DNA of 64,000 bases, from the NCBI RefSeq assembly GCF_014635345.1, contig NZ_BMCU01000001.1, positions 558,001 to 622,000 on the forward strand, in the 5' to 3' direction. Below are positions 30,328 to 38,615 of this stretch, piece by piece. A program made the position numbers and the translations under genes. How positions within the stretch are numbered: position 1 is the first letter of the stretch; each line of letters begins with the position of its first letter. The notes beneath the pieces are model-generated. The model had not been told where the DNA came from and did no database searches. It saw only the letters and a list, made by a program, of their open reading frames with translations. The DNA comes from Rhodococcoides trifolii. GTDB taxonomy: Bacteria; Actinomycetota; Actinomycetes; Mycobacteriales; Mycobacteriaceae.

Positions 30328-31779
30328 ATGAAAATGACGAAGCTGATGTCCGTGGTGGGGGTCCTGGCGTTGGCCGTCGCGTGTTCGTCCTCCGAAGAGG
30401 AACCCGCGGCGGATGTCACCGGGGCAAGCCTCGCGCAGTCCGTGTCCGCCGATGCGGTCGTCGGCCACCTTCAGCAGCTCAGCGACATCGCGGCGGCGCA
30501 CGACGGTAATCGCGCAGCAGGAACCGCCGGTTACGACGCGAGCGTCGACTACGTCTCGAACGCATTGAAGGAGGCCGGATTCGACGTCGAGACACCAGAA
30601 TTCGAGTTCGACTCCTTCGACGTCACCACGCAGACTCTCCGCTTCGGCGATCGCGACCTCGTGGTGAACGCACTGAGCTACTCACCGGCAACGCCCGCGG
30701 GCGGAATCACGGCTCGTGTGGTCGGCGCTCCCGCGGACGACACACCCGGTTGCGAAGCCACGGACTACGACGGGCTCGATGTCACGGGCGCGGTCGTCGT
30801 CGTCACCCGTGGGGTATGCCCGTTCGCCCAGAAGCAGCAGATCGCAACCGACCGCGGTGCCGTCGCGGTTCTCGTCGCGAACAACGAGGACGGCCCGCTG
30901 GACTCGGCAACGCTCGGGTCCAAGGAGGACGCGAAGATCCCGACGGGTGGAATCAGTCGCGACGACGGCGCTGCTCTGCTCGCCGCACCGAGCCAGGTCA
31001 CGCTGGTCATCGACTCCACGACCACGACGACGACGAGCCGAAACGTGATCGCGCAGACCAAGACCGGGTCCACCGAGAACATCGTCATGGCGGGCGCGCA
31101 CCTGGATAGCGTCCCCGAGGGTCCGGGTATCAACGACAACGGCACCGGCACGGCGTCGGTGTTGGAATCTGCGCTGCAACTGGGTTCCGAGCCTCAGGTC
31201 ACCAACGCGGTTCGGTTCGCGTTCTGGGGCGCAGAGGAATTGGGCCTCGTCGGATCCACCAAGTACGTCGAGAGTCTCGACGACGCAGGCAAGAAGGCCA
31301 TCGCGCTCTACATGAACTTCGACATGGTCGGATCGAACAACGCCGGCTATCTCGTGTACGACGGTGACGACTCGGACAAGGTGGGATCGCCTGCCGGTCC
31401 TACCGGTTCGGATGCAATCGAGCGCGTGTTCTCCGGCCAACTGTTGCTCGAAGGCGAGGCGCCGGACGGAACGGACTTCGACGGTCGCTCCGATTACGGG
31501 CCGTTCATCGAGGTCGGGATTCCGGCGGGCGGAGTGTTCACCGGCGCGGACGAGGAGAAGACCGAGGCGCAGGCGGCCAAGTGGGGCGGCGAGGCGGGCA
31601 AGACCTTCGATCCGAATTACCACACGGTCGACGACACCTTGGCCAACGTCGATCGCGATGCGCTCGCGGTCAACGCGAAGGCGGTCGCGTACGGGATCGG
31701 GAACTACGCGCAGTCCATCGAGGGACCGAACGGTGTACCTGCGTTCGCGGACCGCGACTCGGTGAGGGCTCCCAAGTAG
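30328..31779 (+). CDS. lpqL: M28-family aminopeptidase lipoprotein (LpqL-like)
   Basis: A 483-residue exported metallopeptidase. A signal peptide ends in a lipobox (LAVAC). A PA domain lies at about residues 115-225 (VVVVTRGVCPFAQKQQIATD, then AVLVANNEDG). The M28 catalytic part has AGAHLDSVPEGPGINDNGTG, WGAEELGLVGS with the catalytic glutamates, MNFDMVG and YHTVDDT, giving the two-zinc site. It should cleave N-terminal residues from extracellular peptides. In M. tuberculosis lpqL directly follows thiG; here an ABC operon lies between. Confidence 0.88.
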   Translation: MKMTKLMSVVGVLALAVACSSSEEEPAADVTGASLAQSVSADAVVGHLQQLSDIAAAHDGNRAAGTAGYDASVDYVSNALKEAGFDVETPEFEFDSFDVTTQTLRFGDRDLVVNALSYSPATPAGGITARVVGAPADDTPGCEATDYDGLDVTGAVVVVTRGVCPFAQKQQIATDRGAVAVLVANNEDGPLDSATLGSKEDAKIPTGGISRDDGAALLAAPSQVTLVIDSTTTTTTSRNVIAQTKTGSTENIVMAGAHLDSVPEGPGINDNGTGTASVLESALQLGSEPQVTNAVRFAFWGAEELGLVGSTKYVESLDDAGKKAIALYMNFDMVGSNNAGYLVYDGDDSDKVGSPAGPTGSDAIERVFSGQLLLEGEAPDGTDFDGRSDYGPFIEVGIPAGGVFTGADEEKTEAQAAKWGGEAGKTFDPNYHTVDDTLANVDRDALAVNAKAVAYGIGNYAQSIEGPNGVPAFADRDSVRAPK

Positions 31780-31837
31780 AAGGGTTGGTGTAACTCGGGA
31801 TAACAGACGTCGGTCGGCCGTGGCTACACTCGGCACC

Positions 31838-32656
31838 GTGATCGGCGGAGCGAAGGACTCGTTGGGGCGGGTCGCCCACTGGGCTCGCGGTGTCGACCGC
31901 TCGCCGCGTGTCATCGAAGCGGCGCGCAGGGTGCGCAACGCGCTGCCCGGTGACCCCACGTTCGGTGACCCGCTGTCGACGGCGGGACCGGGCGCACCGC
32001 GGATGGTCGCCCGCGTCACCGATCGGCTGCAGAACGACTCGCCCGGCGCGGCTCGGGAAGTCGGCCTCGGGGCATTGCAGGTGTGGCAATCGGTCCTGGA
32101 ACGAGCCGGTCGAGGCCGCGGCGAGCGCGACGTCACCATCGTGTTCACCGATCTGGTCGGCTTCTCCACGTGGTCGCTGGCGGCGGGTGACGCAGACACC
32201 CTCGTGCTTCTTCGCAGGGTGGCCCGCGCAATCGAAACTCCGATGCAGGATCACGGTGGGCGCATCGTGAAGCGTCTCGGGGACGGTGTGATGGTCGTGT
32301 TCACCCGCGCCGATCAGGCCGTTGCCGCCGTGCGCGACGCCAAGAACGCTCTCGACCTCGTCGAGCTCGGTGGCTACCAACCCCGCATGCGGGTGGGTAT
32401 TCACACCGGGTGCCCCCGCGCGGTCGGAGCCGACTGGCTCGGCGTCGACGTCACCGTCGCGGCGCGGGTGATGCAGACCGGAGCGGACGGCAACGTCATG
32501 ATGTCCAATGCCACGCTGGCGGCCCTCTCGCCCGACGCGCTGACCGACCTCGGCCTGACGGTCAAGCCCTACCGGCGGGGTATGTTCGCGCCCAAGCTGA
32601 CCGGCGTCCCGGACGACCTACGCATCTTCCGCATCGTGGAGGCGCCAGAGCGGTGA
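31838..32656 (+). CDS. Class III adenylate/guanylate cyclase-like protein
   Basis: A 272-residue cytosolic protein with a C-terminal cyclase homology domain (about 98-268). Metal-binding Asp105 (FTDLVGFS) and Asp149 (LGDG) are present, as are the adenine-specifying Lys145 and Asp199 and the transition-state Arg210. The transition-state asparagine of the usual VNxAAR motif is Thr206 (DVTVAAR), so catalysis may be weak or lost. The N-terminal 90 residues are helical and basic, with no known domain. TACACT at 31825-31830 sits 7 nt before the GTG, suggesting a leaderless mRNA. Its 3' end overlaps thiD by 39 nt. It could be a cAMP-making enzyme or a nucleotide-binding sensor. Confidence 0.8.
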   Translation: MIGGAKDSLGRVAHWARGVDRSPRVIEAARRVRNALPGDPTFGDPLSTAGPGAPRMVARVTDRLQNDSPGAAREVGLGALQVWQSVLERAGRGRGERDVTIVFTDLVGFSTWSLAAGDADTLVLLRRVARAIETPMQDHGGRIVKRLGDGVMVVFTRADQAVAAVRDAKNALDLVELGGYQPRMRVGIHTGCPRAVGADWLGVDVTVAARVMQTGADGNVMMSNATLAALSPDALTDLGLTVKPYRRGMFAPKLTGVPDDLRIFRIVEAPER

Positions 32657-33484
32657 CACGGGGCCGTGACCGGCTCCGAGGTCGTACGACGCCGCGAGGG
32701 ACTTCGTGACCCATTCCTTGCCGAACGCGACCGCATCCGGAACCGTCCACCCGTGGGCGAGGGCGGATACGATCGCCGATCCGAGGGTGTCGCCGCCACC
32801 GTGGTCGTTGGACGTGTGAATGCGTGGGCTGGTGAATTCGAGGAACTCGGATCCGTCGAAGAGGATGTCGGTGCTCGACGTCGACGTCCGCAGGTGGCCA
32901 CCCTTGACCAACGCATACTGAGCACCCATCGCGTGCAGGGCCTCGGCGGCGGTGCGCGCGGTGGCGTCGTCGACCACGTCGATACCGGTCAGCAGACTGA
33001 CCTCGTCGAGGTTCGGCGTGACGATGGTGGCCATCGGAATCAACGTGGTGCGCAGTGCGTCGAGTGCACTCTCGTGCAGGAGCGGATCACCGTGCATGGA
33101 CGCGCTGACGGGGTCCACGAGCAGCGGTATCCGGCGGTCTCGTCCGATCCCCAGTTCGTTGCACACCGACGCCACCGACTCGATGATCTCCGTCGATGCG
33201 AGCATGCCGGTCTTGGCCGCTCCGATGCCGATGTCGGTGACCACCGCACGCACCTGGCCGGCAACGATCTCCGGCGGAATTTCGTGAAAAGCGCTGACGC
33301 CCACCGTGTTCTGAACTGTTACGGCGGCAACCGCCACGCACGCATGCACGCCGCACATCGCGAAGGTTCGGCTGTCTGCCTGGATCCCGGCGCCGCCACC
33401 GGAATCGGTTCCGGCGATGGTCAGGACACGAATCGGCGTCTGTCCGTCGGGTGTCAGTGGGAGTTGCGTCACGTCCCAGAACAT
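32618..33484 (-). CDS. thiD: Hydroxymethylpyrimidine/phosphomethylpyrimidine kinase
   Basis: A 288-residue ribokinase-fold enzyme that phosphorylates HMP and HMP phosphate for ThiE. VLTIAGTDSGGGAGIQAD, KTGMLAS, LVDPVSASMHGDPLL, TPNLDEVSLLTG, YALVKGGHL and DHGGGDTLGSAI are present. The last block has Asp where Salmonella ThiD has its GTGC cysteine, as in pyridoxal kinases; I recall the mycobacterial ThiD having the same GGGDT. The start is uncertain: ATG 33484 is chosen, and a GTG 27 nt upstream stays in frame. It lies away from the other thi genes and lacks a visible riboswitch. Confidence 0.9.
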   Translation of the reverse strand: MFWDVTQLPLTPDGQTPIRVLTIAGTDSGGGAGIQADSRTFAMCGVHACVAVAAVTVQNTVGVSAFHEIPPEIVAGQVRAVVTDIGIGAAKTGMLASTEIIESVASVCNELGIGRDRRIPLLVDPVSASMHGDPLLHESALDALRTTLIPMATIVTPNLDEVSLLTGIDVVDDATARTAAEALHAMGAQYALVKGGHLRTSTSSTDILFDGSEFLEFTSPRIHTSNDHGGGDTLGSAIVSALAHGWTVPDAVAFGKEWVTKSLAASYDLGAGHGPVSPLWRLHDAEDA

Positions 33485-33658
33485 ACCTTCGTGATCACCG
33501 CACACACCCAAGCGGCATCGTTGGTGGTGCGCACGAACTTCCTTCTAACCGAGCGAGGTCGGGCAGACCTGTGAGATAGTGGTGTGCGTCACATTCAAGC
33601 ACATACGGTAAGGCCACAAGTCGGTCGTGCCATTTCACTCAGGGAGGCGGTGACAAGC

Positions 33659-33985
33659 ATGCTGTCGGACGCACCGGTCACAGATGTGACCAACAATTCG
33701 GATCAGAACCGATTCGAGCTTCGCCTCAACGGTGATCTCGTGGGCATTGTGGGGTATTTCGAGGTAGAGGCCAAGGGGCGCGGACGACGCGCACCCGTGG
33801 TCAGCTTCATGCACGCGGTCATCACCGAGGACTTCGGCCATCGTGGTCTGGCGGGTTTGATGGTGCGCAGCTCCCTGGATCGGGCGCGCGAGTACGGGTG
33901 GAGGGTTCGCCCTGTCTGCACCTATGTGCAGCGGTTCGTGGCGGAGAATCCCGAGTACCGGGACGTGCTCGAGCAGGTCCAGTAG
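33659..33985 (+). CDS. Small GNAT-like N-acetyltransferase (copy 1)
   Basis: A 108-residue protein resembling the short GCN5-related family (PF14542 type, YjdJ-like). NRFELRLNGDLVGIVGYFEV, FMHAVITEDFGHRGLAGLMV with a reduced acetyl-CoA loop, and RVRPVCTYVQRFVAENPEYRD are the recognisable blocks. GGAGG lies 11 nt before the ATG at 33659; GTG 33650 and GTG 33584 are upstream alternatives. A paralogue follows 89 bp downstream in the same orientation. The acceptor is unknown. Confidence 0.8.
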   Translation: MLSDAPVTDVTNNSDQNRFELRLNGDLVGIVGYFEVEAKGRGRRAPVVSFMHAVITEDFGHRGLAGLMVRSSLDRAREYGWRVRPVCTYVQRFVAENPEYRDVLEQVQ

Positions 33986-34074
33986 GTCGCGACTCGGCCA
34001 CGAAACGGCCAAGAGTTCACAACAACAGTCTCATCTGTCACACGCGCAACGGAGCGCGGTGGTGAACTTTCACA

Positions 34075-34446
34075 ATGGATCATTCTCTGACGCACCGGGC
34101 AGGCCGGAGGTCGGCCGCTGGGATTGACGCCATCGGTGTCGTCGTCGACAATCCCGACCATTCCCGGTTCGACCTGTGGGTCGACGACCATTTGGTGGGC
34201 ATCCTCGCGTACCGCATCGAGGAGAGCGCGTCGATGACCCTTCTGCACACCGTGGTGAAAGAGGACTTCGGCGACCACGGGTGGGCGGCCGTACTCGTGC
34301 GCGGGGCTCTCGACGGGTTGCGGGAGTCCGAGGTGCAGATGACTCCCGTGTGCACCTACGTCAAGCGGTTCCTCGGCCAGAACACCGAGTATCTCGACCT
34401 GATCGCGAGGCCGGATCAGGACAGTTCGACCACGACAGGTGCGTGA
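34075..34446 (+). CDS. Small GNAT-like N-acetyltransferase (copy 2)
   Basis: A 123-residue paralogue of the preceding gene. SRFDLWVDDHLVGILAYRIE, LLHTVVKEDFGDHGWAAVLV and MTPVCTYVKRFLGQNTEYLD align block by block with copy 1, but overall identity is moderate, so the duplication is old. The acetyl-CoA loop HRG of copy 1 is DHG here. No clear ribosome site precedes the ATG. Its last 31 nt overlap the convergent xthA gene. Confidence 0.75.
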   Translation: MDHSLTHRAGRRSAAGIDAIGVVVDNPDHSRFDLWVDDHLVGILAYRIEESASMTLLHTVVKEDFGDHGWAAVLVRGALDGLRESEVQMTPVCTYVKRFLGQNTEYLDLIARPDQDSSTTTGA

Positions 34447-35216
34447 TCGCTGGCGCCCTTGCCCTTGCGTTCCTCACGGTCGATCGACGCACCCGTGACG
34501 CGCTTCTGCACTGCGGGTGAGGCCAGGACGAAATCGATGCGCAAGCCCTGCTTCTTCGGGAACCGCAGCTGCGTGTAGTCCCAGTAGGTGTAGACGCGGG
34601 GTCCCGGCGTGAACGGGCGCACCACGTCGGCGAACCCGGCGTCCACGATCGCGCGGAACCGAGCGCGCTCCGGCTCGGACGTATGTGTCTTGCCTTCGAA
34701 CAACTCGGGATCCCAGACGTCGTCGTCGGTGGGCGCCACATTCCAGTCACCGACGAGCACCACCTGCGCGTCGGGGTCCGCCGTCAGCCAGGATTCCGCG
34801 TCGTCGCGCAGGGTGTCGAGCCACGCCAGCTTGTAGTCGTAGTGCGGATCGCCGAGTGCCCGGCCGTTCGGGACGTACAGGCTCCACACTCGCACTCCGC
34901 CGCAGGTGGCAGCGATGGCACGCGCCTCCACGACGGGATCGGTCTCGGTGTCCTTCCCGAAGGCCGGCTGATTCTCGAACGCCACCTGGACGTTCTCGAG
35001 TCCGACCCGCGACACGATGGCCACACCGTTCCACTGGCTCACTCCTACGTGCGCGACCTCGTACCCGATCTCCGCAAAGCGTTCGTACGGAAACTGCGAG
35101 TCCTTGCACTTGGTCTCCTGGATCGCGAGGACGTCGACGTCACTGCGGTCGAGCCACGAGACGATGCGGTCGACGCGAGAGCGGACGGAGTTCACGTTCC
35201 AGGTAGCGATACGCAC
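34416..35216 (-). CDS. xthA: Exodeoxyribonuclease III (AP endonuclease)
   Basis: A 266-residue Mg2+-dependent nuclease of the exonuclease III/endonuclease-phosphatase family. It cuts abasic sites and trims 3' ends during base excision repair. MRIATWNVNSVRSR, VLAIQETKC with the metal-binding glutamate, VVLVGDWNVAPTDDD, and the C-terminal RIDFVLASP and SDHAPVVVEL are all present. In M. tuberculosis xthA likewise neighbours the GNAT and def genes that follow. Confidence 0.93.
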   Translation of the reverse strand: MRIATWNVNSVRSRVDRIVSWLDRSDVDVLAIQETKCKDSQFPYERFAEIGYEVAHVGVSQWNGVAIVSRVGLENVQVAFENQPAFGKDTETDPVVEARAIAATCGGVRVWSLYVPNGRALGDPHYDYKLAWLDTLRDDAESWLTADPDAQVVLVGDWNVAPTDDDVWDPELFEGKTHTSEPERARFRAIVDAGFADVVRPFTPGPRVYTYWDYTQLRFPKKQGLRIDFVLASPAVQKRVTGASIDREERKGKGASDHAPVVVELS

Positions 35217-35227
35217 GGGTGTGAACC

Positions 35228-36151
35228 CTAACCGAGCGGCACGACGTACCTGTACCGGTGATGGTCGACGAAACCCAGTCCGCGGTACATGGTCACCGCA
35301 GCCTCGTTGGACGATTCGACCTGGAGGTAGGCGTGTGTTGCGCCACGCTCACGTCCCCATTCGACGGCGGCCGCGCACACGAGCGTCCCGAGGCCGCGCC
35401 GCCGGTGGGCCGCGGCCACCTCGACGGCCGTCAGACCTACCCAGCGGCGGCCGTCGGGCGCGGTCGTGACGGCTGCGCGGGTGACCGCCAATGTGGTTGT
35501 GGTTTCGCCCAATCGGATGAAACCGACCGTTCCCTGGCGCACTGCCTGCAGCACCGGAAGGCCGGTGTCGGGTACCGGTTCGCCGTGGTAGTGGTACGCA
35601 CCGAGCCACTGTTCGTCGGGGGAGACACCGACGTCGACCGGAGGACTCTGCGGCGGAACGAAATCGGTGACGTCGGCCGCCATCACCAGGACGTCCGGCC
35701 CTGCTTGCCACCCTGCCGGAACCGTGCCGAGTCGATCGGGCAGCAGGAGTCGAGGTTCGAGCCCGCGGGCGCCGTACCAGGCTCGGATGGTCTCGAGGGA
35801 TCGGTCGCCGGCCTCCGGGCTCAGGGGCGTTGCCGAGTTGGCGCGACCGGTGAAACCGTTGCCCGCCTTCAGGATCCACCCGTCGATCCACTCCTGCTCG
35901 AGGCCCGGCCACCCGTCGGCCGCCGCGTGTTCGAGCGCGCGGATCTCCGACGTTCGGATCGGTCGCGTCGTGAGTTCTTTCAGCGCGACGACCTGATCGC
36001 GGGTGACCTGCACGCGCTCACCGCGTTCGGAGACCACGACCACGACGTCGTCGTCTCGATCGAGGATTCCGATGACGTCGGTCATCGGGTGACTTGCTCC
36101 GGCCGGCAGGCGGTACCTCAGAACGACCCGTGAACCGGGGCTAGTCGTCAT
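35228..36151 (-). CDS. GNAT-family acetyltransferase with N-terminal beta-barrel-like domain (Rv0428c-like)
   Basis: A 307-residue protein. The N-terminal 55 residues are beta-rich ([29 protein letters not shown]), resembling a small SH3-like barrel. The C-terminal part is a GNAT domain with [20 protein letters not shown] (acetyl-CoA loop RRRGLG) and [20 protein letters not shown]. By position it matches Rv0428c. Acceptor unknown. Its start overlaps the end of def by 11 nt, so the two are likely co-expressed. Confidence 0.85.
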   Translation of the reverse strand: MTTSPGSRVVLRYRLPAGASHPMTDVIGILDRDDDVVVVVSERGERVQVTRDQVVALKELTTRPIRTSEIRALEHAAADGWPGLEQEWIDGWILKAGNGFTGRANSATPLSPEAGDRSLETIRAWYGARGLEPRLLLPDRLGTVPAGWQAGPDVLVMAADVTDFVPPQSPPVDVGVSPDEQWLGAYHYHGEPVPDTGLPVLQAVRQGTVGFIRLGETTTTLAVTRAAVTTAPDGRRWVGLTAVEVAAAHRRRGLGTLVCAAAVEWGRERGATHAYLQVESSNEAAVTMYRGLGFVDHHRYRYVVPLG

Positions 36152-36731
36152 GTCCGAAGGGATCGTCGACGGTTCCGGGGGTCCAGCTCAGGCCGGGGAC
36201 ACCCCATCCCATCTTCTTGATCGCCTTCTTCGCTGCGCGGGCATTGCGGCCGACGAGAACGTCGACGTAGAGAAAGCCGTCGAGGTGACCGACTTCGTGC
36301 TGCAGCATGCGGGCGAAGAACCCGGTGCCCTCGACCTCGACGGGTTCGCCGTGCTCGTCGGTACCGGTCACCTTGGCCCAGTCTGCGCGGCCGGTGGGGT
36401 ACTGCTCGCCCGGCACGGACAGGCAACCCTCGTCGTCGTCCTCGGGGTCCGGCATCGTCTCGGGGATCGCGGACGTGGTCAGCACCGGATTGACCACGGC
36501 GCCTCGGCGGCGACGAACCTTGCCCTCGGCGTCGTGGTCCGGGCAGTCGTAGACGAACAGCCGCAACGATTCGCCGACTTGATTCGCGGCCAATCCGACA
36601 CCGTTGGCGAGGTCGAGGGTTTCGTACATGTTCGCGACGAGTTCTGCGAGTTCTGCCGGACTCTTGGACACTGTGGCGGTCGGTGTGTGCAGAACCGGAT
36701 CGCCGATGATCCGAATCGGGAGAATTGCCAT
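36141..36731 (-). CDS. def: Peptide deformylase
   Basis: A 196-residue metalloenzyme removing the formyl group from nascent proteins. The three motifs are intact: GVGLAANQ (Gln51), EGCLS (Cys103) and HEVGH (His145, Glu146, His149). Upstream in-frame starts exist, but ATG 36731 gives the usual [15 protein letters not shown] opening. TATCCT lies 8 nt before it, which fits a leaderless mRNA. The acidic insert PDPEDDD before EGCLS is like actinobacterial Def. It heads a minus-strand run with the GNAT gene and xthA. Confidence 0.95.
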   Translation of the reverse strand: MAILPIRIIGDPVLHTPTATVSKSPAELAELVANMYETLDLANGVGLAANQVGESLRLFVYDCPDHDAEGKVRRRRGAVVNPVLTTSAIPETMPDPEDDDEGCLSVPGEQYPTGRADWAKVTGTDEHGEPVEVEGTGFFARMLQHEVGHLDGFLYVDVLVGRNARAAKKAIKKMGWGVPGLSWTPGTVDDPFGHDD

Positions 36732-36809
36732 GGTCGACAAGGATACTGGCGCGGATACCGGCGCGACTCGCCGCTGCCGACAACAGGCGCGCATGGTCTC
36801 GCCGCGTGG

Positions 36810-36839
36810 TTGAATGCTCCTGAACAACAGTGATGTAAT
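36810..36839 (+). promoter_or_regulatory. Promoter of the DUF3263 gene
   Basis: TTGAAT (36810-36815) and TGTAAT (36834-36839) are 18 bp apart, a reasonable housekeeping pattern. They leave an untranslated leader of about 110 nt before the ATG at 36956. Confidence 0.45.
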
Positions 36840-36955
36840 TCGATGTGCGGGAAAGCCGGAGTCCTGCCGGCGGTCTTGGGTTCCGCCGGGGGATGCGACG
36901 CACCGGGGTGACCGGGCGCGAGCAATGGCAGGGCCTATGGCGATTGAGGAGCGAG

Positions 36956-37279
36956 ATGGACAGCGCAGCAGCGCACAGTCGCGGCCAGTCCGGCGGTGCC
37001 GACAGGGCCGCGGGCGAGCAAGGGGACGACGGTCTGACCCGTCGTGAACACGACATTCTTTCCTTCGAGCGACAGTGGTGGAAGTACGCCGGCGCCAAGG
37101 AAGAAGCGATCAAGGAACTGTTCGACATGTCGGCCACCCGGTACTACCAGGTGTTGAATGCGCTCGTGGATCGACCGGAGTCGTTGGCTGCGGACCCGAT
37201 GCTCGTCAAGCGACTGCGTCGGTTGCGTGCCAGTCGCCAGAAGGCCCGGGCCGCACGGCGCCTGGGCTTCGAGGTCTGA
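36956..37279 (+). CDS. DUF3263 domain protein (Rv0430-like)
   Basis: A 107-residue protein. The conserved DUF3263 core covers about 38-90: [61 protein letters not shown]. The pattern looks like a small helix-turn-helix DNA-binding domain with a basic C terminus ([12 protein letters not shown]). ATG 36956 is chosen because GAGGAG lies about 7 nt upstream. In M. tuberculosis the same gene (Rv0430) precedes virR, as here. The exact role is not known to me. Confidence 0.85.
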   Translation: MDSAAAHSRGQSGGADRAAGEQGDDGLTRREHDILSFERQWWKYAGAKEEAIKELFDMSATRYYQVLNALVDRPESLAADPMLVKRLRRLRASRQKARAARRLGFEV

Positions 37280-37323
37280 CCGGCTCGCGGTCCGAGGAGG
37301 CGCTCTCGTCTAGGGTCGAACCC

Positions 37324-37848
37324 GTGACCCAGCCTGCACCCGACTCGTCCGGGCCGCCCCTGCGCGCGCTCGCGATGGTCCTCATCTCGCTGGCCATCGT
37401 GTTCGCCACTCTCGGCTTCTTCTCCCTGACCGGCGCGGGAACCGACGAGGCCCCCGCTGCTGCGAGCGTTGCCACGACTTCCGCAGCGACGGCCGCCTCC
37501 GCGGCACCTGGCACCTCCGCTGCCGCGGCCGCGCCCACCACGTCTGCGTCGGCCACGACCAGCGGATCGTCCTCCGCACCGTCCATCCGGGTACTGAACA
37601 ACAGCAACGTCGGCGGCCTTGCGGCCACCACGGCGAGCACTCTCGAAGCGGCCGGATTCACGATCGCCGAGACCGGCAACTACAGCGACGGCACCATCCC
37701 GACCACCACCGTCTACTACGACGAGTCATCGTCTCAGGAGCGCACCGAGGCCCAGCGCATCGCCACCACGCTCGGTGTGAGTGCCGAGCCGCGGTTCGCC
37801 GGCATCGCCGACTCGACACCCGGCATCATCGTGATCGTCACCCAGTAA
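37324..37848 (+). CDS. virR: LytR_C-domain membrane protein (VirR/Rv0431-like)
   Basis: A 174-residue protein anchored by one N-terminal membrane helix (about residues 14-35: ALAMVLISLAIVFATLGFF). An alanine/threonine/serine-rich low-complexity linker covers about 40-85. A C-terminal LytR_C domain follows (SIRVLNNSNVGGLAATTAST, YYDESSSQERTEAQRIATTLG). Position and architecture match M. tuberculosis VirR, which affects cell-wall remodelling and vesicle release. TAGGGT at 37311-37316 is 7 nt before the GTG, so the mRNA is probably leaderless. Confidence 0.82.
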   Translation: MTQPAPDSSGPPLRALAMVLISLAIVFATLGFFSLTGAGTDEAPAAASVATTSAATAASAAPGTSAAAAAPTTSASATTSGSSSAPSIRVLNNSNVGGLAATTASTLEAAGFTIAETGNYSDGTIPTTTVYYDESSSQERTEAQRIATTLGVSAEPRFAGIADSTPGIIVIVTQ

Positions 37849-37937
37849 CCGGGCGTACCACCACGCGCTGGTTATGATTTGCCCGAATACCCTTACGAAA
37901 AATTACTGTGCGCCCGAACACCCCAGGAGAAAAGCTG

Positions 37938-38615
37938 ATGGCCCGCTGGCAGCAACGTCCGATCCGTTTCGCGGCACCACTGATGGCGGTCGCCGCATTC
38001 GGTCTCGTGGCGTGCAGCGCCGGTGAGGAAGCCAGCGACGTGCAGGGCACCACGCCGCCGGTCTTCACGGGCTCGGCGAACCCGAGTGCGTCCGCGGAGG
38101 GCGGCGAGGGCGGCGGTTCGGGCGAAACCCTCGTCGGCGAGCTCGACTCGCCGTCGGGTGAATCGGTGGGCTCGGTGACCTTCACCGACGAGGGCGACTT
38201 CCTCCAGGTGTCGGTCCAGGCCGAGAACCTCACGCCCGGATTCCACGGGTTCCACATCCACCAGGTCGGTGTGTGCGAACCGAATTCGGTGGCCCCCGCC
38301 GGCGGCGCTCCCGGTGACTTCCTCTCCTCCGGTGGCCATCTCCAGGTCGGCGGACGTACCGAGCACCCCGCCAGCGGTGACCTCACCTCGCTGCAGGTGC
38401 GCGAAGACGGAACTGCCGAACTCACGACGACGACGGACACGGTCACCCTCGAGGATCTGCGCAAGGGTGTGTCGGTGATCGTGCACGCCGGCCCGGACAA
38501 CTTCGCCAACATCCCCACTCGATACACCCTTCCCGACGGTGCGCCGGTTCCCGACGAGACCACTCTGATGACCGGCGACGCGGGCGGCCGAGTTGCGTGC
38601 GCCGTTCTGAAGTAG
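37938..38615 (+). CDS. sodC: Cu/Zn superoxide dismutase, lipoprotein
   Basis: A 225-residue exported dismutase. The signal peptide ends in a lipobox-like GLVAC, followed by a Ser/Gly/Glu-rich linker. The SOD domain has copper ligands in HGFHIH and GGH, then EHPASGDL, VIVHAGPDN and GGRVACAVL with the active-site arginine. The zinc loop looks shortened compared with classical enzymes, as I recall for mycobacterial SodC. ATG 37938 is chosen for AGGAGA 7 nt upstream. TATGAT at 37873-37878 is a possible -10. Its end overlaps the next gene by 19 nt. Confidence 0.9.
   Translation: MARWQQRPIRFAAPLMAVAAFGLVACSAGEEASDVQGTTPPVFTGSANPSASAEGGEGGGSGETLVGELDSPSGESVGSVTFTDEGDFLQVSVQAENLTPGFHGFHIHQVGVCEPNSVAPAGGAPGDFLSSGGHLQVGGRTEHPASGDLTSLQVREDGTAELTTTTDTVTLEDLRKGVSVIVHAGPDNFANIPTRYTLPDGAPVPDETTLMTGDAGGRVACAVLK

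Noticed and set aside
34014..34068. AGTTCAC/GTGAACT arms upstream of the second GNAT gene
   Set aside because: Seven-base arms 41 nt apart are expected by chance at this rate, and no stable hairpin or promoter overlap supports them.
37440..37575. Repetitive GC-rich stretch in the virR-like gene as a mobile or repeat element
   Set aside because: It encodes an alanine/threonine/serine linker with imperfect codon repetition, normal for surface-protein linkers.
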